NCBI GenBank assembly: GCA_025928735.1
Contig: JAICIW010000177.1
Coordinates: 1 to 5,552, forward strand
Length of the DNA stretch: 5,552 nt
Direction of reading: 5' to 3'
From: Rhodanobacteraceae bacterium
GTDB taxonomy: Bacteria; Pseudomonadota; Gammaproteobacteria; Xanthomonadales; Rhodanobacteraceae
Shown in pieces: positions 1 through 5,137 of this stretch. Below the pieces are notes generated by a model that searched no databases, was not told the DNA's origin, and worked only from the letters and a program-made list of their open reading frames with translations. Position numbers and translations under genes: made by a program. Numbering within the stretch: the first letter of the stretch is position 1; each line of letters begins with the position of its first letter.

Positions 1-2
1 AT

Positions 3-860
3 GCCTCACGCGATCCGGACCTGCGCGCGAAGTACGACGTGATCCTGTTCGGGCCGGTCGGCTATGCCAACACCAAGCTGATCATCGATGGCCTGCCGAT
101 GTACGGCAATCCGATGCCGTGGCAGAAAACCGAACTCACGCCCAATCTCGGGCGCATCGATTCGACGTCGGATGTGCGTCCGGGTCTGGGCGAGTCGGGC
201 GTGACCAACCTGAAACGCTTCGTGGCCGATGGCGGCTTGTTGATCACGTCGGAAGACACCGCGCGGTTCGCGATCGATATCGGTATTGCGCCGGGCGTTT
301 CGGTAGCCAAGGCCGACCACGTGCGCGTGGTCGGCAGCGTGTTGCGCGCGAACCTGGTCGACAAGAGCAGTCCCGTCGCGGCGGGCTACGGAGATGCGTT
401 TGCGCTCTACAGTTCCGAAGGCATGTCCTTCAACGTCGCCGACCAGACCATTGGCAACCTTGGCCTCGTCACCGCGAAGGACTATCAGCGTCCGACCGGG
501 CGCGGTGGACCCGATGACCCCGACGTGCCGGAAGGGCGCCCATATCAGGCGCCGCCCGCATTGCCCGATGTGAAGCCGTGGCAGGCGGTGCCGCTGAATG
601 CCGAACAGGCCCGCAACAATCCGTTCGTGATTCCGAAAGGTGCGCGGCCGACCGTGATCGCGCGCTGGGCTGATGCGAACGAACTCCTGATCAGCGGATT
701 GCTCGAGAATGGCAGTGCGATGGCGGGTCGCGCCGCGGTGGTCGACGCACGCTACGGCAAGGGCCACGTGCTGCTTTTCGCCAACAATCCGATCTGGCGC
801 GGCGAAACCATCGGCAGCTATCGGATGTTCTTCAACGCGATACTTTACGATCGTCCCTGA
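3..860 (+). CDS. M14-type zinc carboxypeptidase homologue, C-terminal part (5' end outside window)
   Basis: The reading frame is open from the first bases of the window to a TGA at 858-860 and gives the last 285 residues of a longer protein; the ATG at 39 is internal. The sequence matches my memory of the C-terminal region of large secreted M14 metallopeptidases: a YDVILFGPVG strand, an MPWQKTELTPNLG segment, DVRPGLG, and GGLLIT about 70 residues further on. This region resembles a class-I glutamine-amidotransferase-like (ThuA-like) fold and is not the zinc-binding catalytic domain, whose HxxE and distal His ligands would lie upstream of the window. Residues of roughly 165-185 form a Gly/Pro/Asp-rich stretch (GRGGPDDPDVPEG) that looks like a surface loop or linker. 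The end (GHVLLFANNPIWRGET, then SYRMFFNAILY) closes the domain. No strong terminator follows. Whether the whole protein is an active peptidase cannot be judged here. Confidence 0.72.
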   Translation, partial: ASRDPDLRAKYDVILFGPVGYANTKLIIDGLPMYGNPMPWQKTELTPNLGRIDSTSDVRPGLGESGVTNLKRFVADGGLLITSEDTARFAIDIGIAPGVSVAKADHVRVVGSVLRANLVDKSSPVAAGYGDAFALYSSEGMSFNVADQTIGNLGLVTAKDYQRPTGRGGPDDPDVPEGRPYQAPPALPDVKPWQAVPLNAEQARNNPFVIPKGARPTVIARWADANELLISGLLENGSAMAGRAAVVDARYGKGHVLLFANNPIWRGETIGSYRMFFNAILYDRP

Positions 861-983
861 TCGCGGCACCCTCAACCGCTCGTTTCCGTAATGATGTTCG
901 AGTCACAAGCACCAGAACGGCCATCCTTGGCCTGACTTTCCACAAAAGCCGCTCCGATTGCGGCGTCTCTTGGAAAAACCAAA

Positions 984-1268
984 ATGGAACCACGCCGCTG
1001 GCTGCCGTACCGACACCTGCAAAGCCGTCATCTGGGATTGGCGCTGGCCACCGCGCGGCTGATCGCCTGGATCGGCATTCTTTTGGTCGCCGCCGGCATC
1101 GCCTACGGGATCACCGCGGCGGTGTCGCATGGCGGTTCCGTGCCGCTGGCGCTGGGCATGGTGATCGGGCTGATCGGCTATGGCATTGCTGCGCTGGCAT
1201 TGGGCGGCGCGCTGGCGGCGCTGGTGGGCATCGAGGAAAGCCAAAGGCGCCAAGTCGATCGGGATTGA
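984..1268 (+). CDS. small two-helix inner-membrane protein of unknown function
   Basis: This encodes 94 residues. The N-terminus is short and basic (MEPRRWLPYRHLQSRH). Two hydrophobic segments follow at about residues 19-44 and 52-82, both rich in Ala, Gly, Leu and Ile, joined by a short AVSHGGS turn. The tail is charged (EESQRRQVDRD). This predicts a helical hairpin in the inner membrane with basic N-terminus and charged C-terminus on the same, probably cytoplasmic, side. I do not recognise the family. The start is the first in-frame ATG; only a weak GGA about 10 bases upstream could serve as ribosome binding site. It stands alone between the M14-type gene and the csp leader, with 123 bp upstream and 233 bp downstream. 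The hydrophobicity pattern favours a real gene over the antisense frame across the same region, which reads as low-complexity Arg/Gln/His. Confidence 0.65.
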   Translation: MEPRRWLPYRHLQSRHLGLALATARLIAWIGILLVAAGIAYGITAAVSHGGSVPLALGMVIGLIGYGIAALALGGALAALVGIEESQRRQVDRD

Positions 1269-1335
1269 TCCCCCTCGCGAACAATCATGGGGCATTCAAG
1301 GGCGCATGCACTGGCATTTTGGTGCAAGAGTGCTG

Positions 1336-1501
1336 TAGGATCGCGCCCGCTGAGTTAGCCAAATCGCGGGGGGCGGTTTGTTGGGGCCGGTTGCTGACCG
1401 TTCGACGATCGCATCGCTGTCTTCACTCTCGCTAGTCAGTGCTTCAAGTTGTGCATGCAAGTGCACTGTTTCTCAACCAATCGAGTAGTAAGGAGTCAGT
1501 T
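1336..1501 (+). promoter_or_regulatory. putative promoter and long 5' leader of the cold-shock gene
   Basis: The 233 bp between the membrane-protein gene and csp hold no convincing coding frame. A -10-like TAGGAT at 1336-1341 would place transcription start near 1348 and give a leader of about 150 nt, close to the long leader known for E. coli cspA. No good -35 hexamer sits at the right distance, so the promoter is weak evidence. Possible leader structure includes CCCGC (1346-1350) facing GCGGG (1366-1370), and GTGCA (1451-1455) facing TGCAC (1462-1466) around a 6-base loop. An excellent Shine-Dalgarno, TAAGGAG (1489-1495), lies 6 bases before the ATG. No sequence resembling the E. coli cold box was seen. 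Confidence 0.35.
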
Positions 1502-1711
1502 ATGTCGGAGCGTCAGACCGGCACCGTGAAATGGTTCAACGATGCCAAAGGCTTCGGTTTCATCAGCCGTGAAAATGGTGAGGATGTGTTCGTGCATTTC
1601 CGCGCGATCACTGGCACGGGTTTCAAGTCCCTGCAGGAAGGCCAGAAGGTCACCTTCAACGTCGTCCAGGGCCCGAAGGGTCTGCAGGCCGACCAGGTGC
1701 AACCCGCCTGA
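1502..1711 (+). CDS. cold-shock domain protein (CspA family)
   Basis: This is a 69-residue single-domain cold-shock protein, the usual length for CspA-type RNA chaperones, which bind single-stranded RNA and DNA and melt secondary structure in the cytoplasm. The whole OB-fold signature is visible: GTVKWFNDAKGFGFI with RNP1 (KGFGFI, residues 16-21), DVFVHF with RNP2 (VFVHF, residues 29-33), and the C-terminal strands EGQKVTFNVVQGPKGLQADQV. The aromatic binding residues W11, F18, F20, F30, H32 and F33 are all present. The ATG at 1502 is chosen because TAAGGAG lies 6 bases upstream and the family begins here; the open frame upstream is the leader. A strong terminator follows 23 bp after the stop, so it is probably monocistronic. 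Which Csp paralogue it is, and whether it responds to cold or growth phase, cannot be told from one copy. Confidence 0.96.
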   Translation: MSERQTGTVKWFNDAKGFGFISRENGEDVFVHFRAITGTGFKSLQEGQKVTFNVVQGPKGLQADQVQPA

Positions 1712-1734
1712 GCCGTCGTTGCCAACGCAACACG

Positions 1735-1763
1735 AAAAACCCCGCAGCAATGCGGGGTTTTTT
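1735..1763 (+). terminator. intrinsic terminator of the cold-shock gene
   Basis: A perfect hairpin has CCCCGCA (1740-1746) pairing with TGCGGGG (1751-1757) around a GCAA tetraloop. The A-run 1735-1739 and the T-run from 1758 extend the stem to 12 bp and supply the U-tract, which runs TTTTTT then GTTT. The A-run on the left arm means it could also work on the opposite strand. Confidence 0.93.
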
Positions 1764-1784
1764 GTTTGTGGGATGATGCGCGGC

Positions 1785-2081
1785 ATGTACGCGAACTTTC
1801 GCGCGTTCTATCCGTTTTATCTCGGCGAACACACCGACCGTCGTTGCCGACGGTTGCATTTTCTCGGCTCGTGGCTGGTGATCGCGTCGATAATCGCCGC
1901 CGCCGTGACACGCAATCCATGGTGGCTGACCGGCGCGCCGGTGTGCGGTTATGGGTGTGCGTGGATCGGTCATTTCGCATTCGAGAAGAACAAACCGGCG
2001 ACATTCCGCCATCCGGTTTACAGCCTGATGGGCGACTGGGCGATGTTCGTGGACATCCTGCGCGGACGGGTGCGGATCTGA
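1785..2081 (+). CDS. DUF962 / Mpo1-like family small membrane protein
   Basis: This encodes 98 residues from the ATG at 1785; in-frame ATGs at 1773 and 1776 would add three or four residues, and none has a clear Shine-Dalgarno. The sequence fits the DUF962 (Mpo1/YGL010w-like) family: FYPFYLGEH near the N-terminus, RLHFLGSW, a hydrophobic segment at about 28-44, a second at about 46-64, then GYGCAWIGHFAFEKNKPATFRHP and SLMGDWAMF. Histidines 16, 25, 63 and 76 lie in these conserved blocks. Yeast Mpo1 is an iron-dependent dioxygenase in alpha-oxidation of 2-hydroxy fatty acids; bacterial members are largely uncharacterised, so the same reaction is only a possibility. It lies 21 bp behind the csp terminator and 46 bp ahead of tcdA, with no obvious promoter of its own. 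Confidence 0.88.
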   Translation: MYANFRAFYPFYLGEHTDRRCRRLHFLGSWLVIASIIAAAVTRNPWWLTGAPVCGYGCAWIGHFAFEKNKPATFRHPVYSLMGDWAMFVDILRGRVRI

Positions 2082-2094
2082 CGCCCGACTCTCA

Positions 2095-2121
2095 TTGCCG
2101 CGGCCGGATCATCGTTATCAT
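2095..2121 (+). promoter_or_regulatory. candidate promoter of tcdA, possibly giving a leaderless mRNA
   Basis: TTGCCG (2095-2100) resembles a -35 element at 4 of 6 positions. TATCAT (2116-2121) resembles a -10 element at 5 of 6. The 15-bp spacer is shorter than the usual 16-18. Transcription from this -10 would begin at or beside the ATG at 2128, which has no Shine-Dalgarno. This is a hand match only. Confidence 0.35.
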
Positions 2122-2133
2122 GGCCGGATGATC
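2107..2133. repeat. 7-bp inverted repeat spanning the tcdA start codon
   Basis: GATCATC (2107-2113) and GATGATC (2127-2133) are exact reverse complements separated by 13 bp. The right arm contains the tcdA ATG and the spacer contains the candidate -10. The same arms are also part of an 11-of-12 direct near-repeat, GGCCGGATCATC (2102-2113) and GGCCGGATGATC (2122-2133). It could be an operator, an RNA hairpin over the start codon, or chance. Confidence 0.5.
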
Positions 2134-2904
2134 GACCCCCGTTTTGCCGGCATCGAGCGGTTGTACGGCGCCGGCAGCGTGGCGCGGCTGGCGGATGCGC
2201 GCGTGGCGGTCGTGGGCGTGGGCGGTGTCGGATCATGGGCTGCGGAGGCGCTGGCGCGCAGCGGCGTCGGCGCAATCACGCTGATCGATGCTGACGAGGT
2301 GTGCGTCTCCAACAGCAATCGGCAAGTCCACACGCTGGCGAGTACGTTTGGCAGGGCCAAGGTCGCGGTGATGGCCGAGCGCCTGCGCGGCATCAATCCC
2401 GCGTTGATGGCGGAACCGGTCGAGCGGTTCGTGACACCGGCGACCTTGCCCGAGTTGCTGGATCGCGGCTTCGGTCTGGTGCTGGACGCCTGCGATGCGT
2501 TCCGCGTCAAGGTCGAAATGACGGCCTGGTGCCGCCGCCGCAAATTGCCGCTGATCGTGTGCGGGTCGGCCGGCGGGCGCACCGACCCCACCATGATCCG
2601 CGTGCGCGATCTCTCGCGCACGGAACACGACGCGTTGCTCAGCCTGATGCGTCGCAAGCTGCGCCAGGAATTTCACTTCCCGTCGAACCGCGACCGCTAT
2701 TTCGGCGTACCGGCGGTGTATTCGCTGGAAAACGTGCGCTATCCGCAAGCCGATGGCAGCGTCTGCGGCACGCGCCCGGAAGGTTCGGATTCATTGAAGC
2801 TGGATTGCGGTGGCGGTCTTGGCGCCGCGACCCACGTGACCGCGGCATTCGGCTTTGCGGCCGTGGGACGGGCAATCGAAATGTTGTTGAAACCGAAATC
2901 TTGA
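2128..2904 (+). CDS. tcdA: tRNA threonylcarbamoyladenosine dehydratase TcdA (CsdL)
   Basis: TcdA is an E1-like enzyme that uses ATP to dehydrate t6A at position 37 of ANN-decoding tRNAs to the cyclic form ct6A. This 258-residue protein lines up along its length with E. coli TcdA (about 268 residues). Visible features are the RLYG start block (11-14); a Rossmann nucleotide loop VVGVGGVGSWAAEALARSG (28-46); the acidic strand end LIDADEVCVSNSNRQ (52-66) with the conserved Asn and Arg; VLDACDAF (118-125); the CGSAGGRTDPT turn (145-155); YPQADGSVC (205-213); and a C-terminal GGLGAATHVTAAFGF helix. The ATG at 2128 is preferred because family homology begins just after it; a TTG at 2095 in the same frame would add 11 residues without support. 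In E. coli the enzyme works with the CsdA/CsdE sulfur-transfer pair; neither is encoded here. The gene converges on tatD with 4 bp between stop codons. Confidence 0.95.
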   Translation: MIDPRFAGIERLYGAGSVARLADARVAVVGVGGVGSWAAEALARSGVGAITLIDADEVCVSNSNRQVHTLASTFGRAKVAVMAERLRGINPALMAEPVERFVTPATLPELLDRGFGLVLDACDAFRVKVEMTAWCRRRKLPLIVCGSAGGRTDPTMIRVRDLSRTEHDALLSLMRRKLRQEFHFPSNRDRYFGVPAVYSLENVRYPQADGSVCGTRPEGSDSLKLDCGGGLGAATHVTAAFGFAAVGRAIEMLLKPKS

Positions 2905-2908
2905 GGAT

Positions 2909-3730
2909 TCAATCCAGCCGGAACAGACGCCGCGCGTTCGCGACCGTGGATCGCGCAAGCGCTTCCGGATGGTCGCCGCGCAGCTCCGCCACGCAATGCA
3001 AGACTTCGACGAGGAACGCGGGTTCGTTGCGTTGGCCCTTGTGGTGCGCGCCCGGTTGATCGGGCGCGTCGGTTTCCAGCAGCAGACTTTCGGCAGGCAA
3101 CGACGCAACGACCTTGCGCAGGCGCCGCGCGCGGTCGTGGGTAACCGGGCCGCCAATCCCGACCAGGAAACCCAGGCTCCAGAGTTGGCGTGCCTGTTCG
3201 GTACTTCCCGAGAAGCTGTGCACCACGCCGCGCAACGGTTTGCCGAAGCGTCGCAATTCCAGAATTATCGCTTCGAAAGCGCGGCGCGCATGCAGGACCA
3301 GCGGCAAATCGCGGCGGCGCGCAATTTCAAAGTGCCCGCGCAGCAGGCGTACCTGCCGATCATGATGGGGCGCTGTCTCGTCCAGTCCGCATTCGCCCAC
3401 CGCGGCCGCCGGATGCGCGCCAATCCATGCGTCCAGTGCGGCCAGATCCTGGTGGTCGGAATGTCGTTCGAGATAGCACGGGTGCAATCCATATGCCGGG
3501 TTCAAACCGGATTCGGACGCGCATAGGGCGTGCAATGCCGGCCAGCTGGCGGCGGCCACGGCCGGAATCAGCATTTCGCCGACACCGGCCGCACGTGCGT
3601 CGTGCAGCACCCGTCCGCGATCCGCGTCGAATTCGGGTGCGTCGAGGTGCACGTGGCTGTCGAACAACGAGACGGGCGGCTTTCCGATCATCGGAGTACG
3701 CTGGAACGGAACATGAACCGATTCAGACAT
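2909..3730 (-). CDS. tatD: TatD-family metal-dependent hydrolase / DNase
   Basis: This encodes 273 residues of a TIM-barrel metallohydrolase of the TatD family, whose members act as metal-dependent 3'-5' exonucleases or DNA-repair-associated nucleases in the cytoplasm. The family's metal and active-site motifs are all visible: DSHVHLD with H26 and H28; YGLHP (80-84); VGECGLD with E113; LHAR with H147; HSFSGS with H171; ETDAP with D221; and the NEP turn at N235. The C-terminus ends in the usual NARRLF block (265-270). The ATG at 3730 lacks a clear Shine-Dalgarno. A second in-frame ATG at 3691 (MIGKPPVSLFDSH) would give 260 residues, the common family length, so the first 13 residues may not be translated. 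The choice among TatD, YcfH and YjjV paralogues cannot be settled from motifs, so the symbol denotes the family. It is divergent from the lipoprotein genes across 72 bp. Confidence 0.93.
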   Translation of the reverse strand: MSESVHVPFQRTPMIGKPPVSLFDSHVHLDAPEFDADRGRVLHDARAAGVGEMLIPAVAAASWPALHALCASESGLNPAYGLHPCYLERHSDHQDLAALDAWIGAHPAAAVGECGLDETAPHHDRQVRLLRGHFEIARRRDLPLVLHARRAFEAIILELRRFGKPLRGVVHSFSGSTEQARQLWSLGFLVGIGGPVTHDRARRLRKVVASLPAESLLLETDAPDQPGAHHKGQRNEPAFLVEVLHCVAELRGDHPEALARSTVANARRLFRLD

Positions 3731-3802
3731 GTTGATGAATGGTTCATTGTGGAGTTGTTTGAATCAGGTTGTCATCAGGGGCCATTCGGCCGGGAGAGCA
3801 CG
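3731..3802. promoter_or_regulatory. divergent intergenic region between tatD and the lipoprotein genes
   Basis: These 72 bp must hold the promoters for both directions unless one lies inside a gene. A short palindrome, ATGAA (3735-3739) facing TTCAT (3743-3747), lies just upstream of the tatD ATG. For the plus strand, TTGTGG (3747-3752) and TGTCAT (3770-3775) are 17 bp apart but match consensus at only 3 and 4 of 6 positions. GGGAGAG (3792-3798) is a good Shine-Dalgarno for the gene at 3803. GGCC repeats at 3780-3783 and 3788-3791 are probably chance in this base composition. Confidence 0.4.
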
Positions 3803-4513
3803 ATGAAACACAAAACGATTCTGACTCGCGCCGTCCTCGCATCGCTGGGCATTGTTGCCGTGGCCGTACTGGCCGGCTGTGGGCACGGGAACAACCCGCA
3901 AGCCCAGGCAACGCCGGCCAACATGACGATGGCCACGTCGGCGGCGACCGCGCAATTGCCGCCGGGCGAGCAGCCGACGGCGGACAACGGCAACGCGCAG
4001 ACACCCAACGCGCCGGTCGCCGCGGCCCAGCCGCGGTTCGCGCAAGTGGTGGCCGTTCAACCGATTACCCAATCGGTGACCAGCAGTAAACCGCGACAGG
4101 TATGTCAGGACGAGCAGGTCGCCGTTCCGGAAACCTACAAGGACAAACACCAGGTCGGCGGCGCCGTGGTAGGTGGTCTGGTGGGTGCGCTGGCCGGTCA
4201 TCAGGTCGGCGGCGGCAAGGGCAAGACGCTCGCCACGGTCGGCGGCGCGGCAGCAGGCGCGTTCGCGGGACATGAAATCCAGAAGCGCCATCAGGAAAAT
4301 AATCAAGCGCACACGGAAACCCGCAACGTGTGCCATACAGTCACCGACAAGAGCAGCTCCACCAAGACGGTCGGCTACGACGTGACCTACACGTTGAACG
4401 GGCAGGCAGGCCACGTCCGCATGGACCACAACCCGGGTGTCGGCACCGGCCTGCCGGTTCGCAACGGGGCGGTGGTTGCCGACGGCAAGTCGTCGGGCAG
4501 CTACTACCGGTGA
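3803..4513 (+). CDS. YcfJ-like glycine-zipper 2TM lipoprotein
   Basis: This encodes 236 residues. The ATG at 3803 follows GGGAGAG closely and starts a lipoprotein signal peptide: basic MKHKTILTR, a hydrophobic core, and a VLAGC lipobox with C26 as the acylated residue. A 50-residue Ala/Pro/Gln/Asn-rich linker follows. From about residue 78 the sequence parallels E. coli YcfJ as I remember it: FAQVVAVQPI, PRQVCQDE, the glycine-zipper pair of membrane helices at about 118-158 (VGGAVVGGLVGALAGHQVGGG), then a VCHTVTDKS block and a C-terminal VGYDVTYTLNGQAGHVRMDHNPG domain. C101 and C177 flank the zipper and could form a disulfide. It is probably envelope-anchored; the cellular role of this family is poorly defined. 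It is co-directional with the next gene across 36 bp with no terminator between them, so the two are likely co-transcribed. No other annotation fits as well. Confidence 0.88.
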   Translation: MKHKTILTRAVLASLGIVAVAVLAGCGHGNNPQAQATPANMTMATSAATAQLPPGEQPTADNGNAQTPNAPVAAAQPRFAQVVAVQPITQSVTSSKPRQVCQDEQVAVPETYKDKHQVGGAVVGGLVGALAGHQVGGGKGKTLATVGGAAAGAFAGHEIQKRHQENNQAHTETRNVCHTVTDKSSSTKTVGYDVTYTLNGQAGHVRMDHNPGVGTGLPVRNGAVVADGKSSGSYYR

Positions 4514-4549
4514 ATTTGAGCGGCCACCCACGGAAGAAGGAGTAAAGCC

Positions 4550-5062
4550 ATGTGGAAACGAGTATTTCTTGAACGCCGGAAGGCCATGCGATCGGTGGCC
4601 AGCTTGATCAGCATCGTTGCTGTCGCGCTGCTGCTTGCAGCGTGCGCACCCGCCTACAACACGCGCCCGGGTTACGGAGGACAACCGGTCGGCTACAACG
4701 GCGGCAGTCGGCAGTGCTACCAAGGTTGCGGCTATGTCCGCGACATCCAGCAAGTCCAGCTCGGCAGCGGCAACAGCAACGGCGCGGCGGTCGGTACGGT
4801 GATCGGCGCCGTGGTCGGCGGTTTGCTCGGTCACCAGGTCGGTGGTGGCAAGGGCAAGACCGCAGCCACGGTCGCGGGCGCGGTGGGTGGCGGCTTTGCC
4901 GGTCATGCGATCGGCGAGCGCACCGGCAACGGCGATTACGGCTGGCAGGTGGTCGTGCAGATGCAGGACGGGCAGTACGCCACGGTCACGACGCGTGATC
5001 CGCCGCAGGTGCGGGTCGGCGACTACGTGATGATTCGCAACAACGCAGTCTACCGTTACTGA
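4550..5062 (+). CDS. SlyB-like glycine-zipper 2TM outer-membrane lipoprotein
   Basis: This encodes 170 residues. The ATG at 4550 has an excellent AAGGAG (4537-4542) 7 bases upstream; an in-frame ATG at 4586 would give a more conventional, shorter signal peptide but its GGAAGG is only 2 bases away. The signal ends in a LLLAAC lipobox with C32 as the predicted lipidated residue. A Gly/Tyr/Asn-rich stretch follows, then CYQGCGYVRDIQQV (56-69), a block typical of SlyB/Pal-like glycine-zipper lipoproteins. The zipper spans about 79-121 (VGTVIGAVVGGLLGHQVGGGKG). The small C-terminal domain, YGWQVVVQMQDGQYATVTTR then VRVGDYVMIRNNAVYRY, looks like the beta-rich C-terminal domain of SlyB, a PhoP-regulated outer-membrane lipoprotein in enterobacteria. 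C56 and C60 may form a disulfide. It sits directly downstream of the YcfJ-like gene and shares its zipper core, and a strong terminator follows. Confidence 0.9.
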   Translation: MWKRVFLERRKAMRSVASLISIVAVALLLAACAPAYNTRPGYGGQPVGYNGGSRQCYQGCGYVRDIQQVQLGSGNSNGAAVGTVIGAVVGGLLGHQVGGGKGKTAATVAGAVGGGFAGHAIGERTGNGDYGWQVVVQMQDGQYATVTTRDPPQVRVGDYVMIRNNAVYRY

Positions 5063-5091
5063 TCCACGGTTTGAGCTTCGAGCGCATCAAG

Positions 5092-5118
5092 AAGAGCCCT
5101 CCGGATGGAGGGCTCTTT
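5092..5118 (+). terminator. intrinsic terminator between convergent lipoprotein and hydrolase genes
   Basis: AAGAGCCCTCC (5092-5102) pairs perfectly with GGAGGGCTCTT (5107-5117) around a GGAT loop, giving an 11-bp stem, followed by TTTCATTT on the plus strand. It ends the lipoprotein unit 30 bp after its stop. It also lies 20 bp beyond the stop of the minus-strand hydrolase gene and may serve both, though the minus-strand tail (CTTGATG) is a poor U-tract. Confidence 0.9.
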
Positions 5119-5137
5119 CATTTCGTGCAACCTTTCC

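Noticed and set aside
6..875. 289-residue open frame on the minus strand opposite the M14-type gene
   Set aside because: It mirrors the codons of a gene with clear family motifs, is rich in Arg and His, and has no recognisable domain.
919..964. Two small hairpins after the M14-type gene (919-932 and 948-964)
   Set aside because: Each has only a 5-bp stem and neither is followed by a T-run, so neither qualifies as an intrinsic terminator.
903..1295. 130-residue minus-strand frame over the small membrane protein
   Set aside because: Its Gln/Arg/His-rich composition lacks any domain, whereas the plus-strand frame gives two clean membrane helices.
1434..1500. AGTCAGT repeated at 1434-1440 and 1494-1500 in the csp leader
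   Set aside because: Two copies of a 7-base word 60 bases apart are too weak to call a functional repeat without conservation evidence.
2969..3526. 185-residue plus-strand frame inside the tatD region
   Set aside because: It is antisense to all the TatD active-site motifs and has no Shine-Dalgarno or recognisable domain.
3764..4906. 380-residue open frame on the minus strand across both lipoprotein genes
   Set aside because: It is antisense to two well-recognised lipoproteins with lipoboxes and Shine-Dalgarno sites. Its product is a low-complexity mix of Arg, Ala, Val, Asp and His with no recognisable motif, as expected opposite GC-rich codons.
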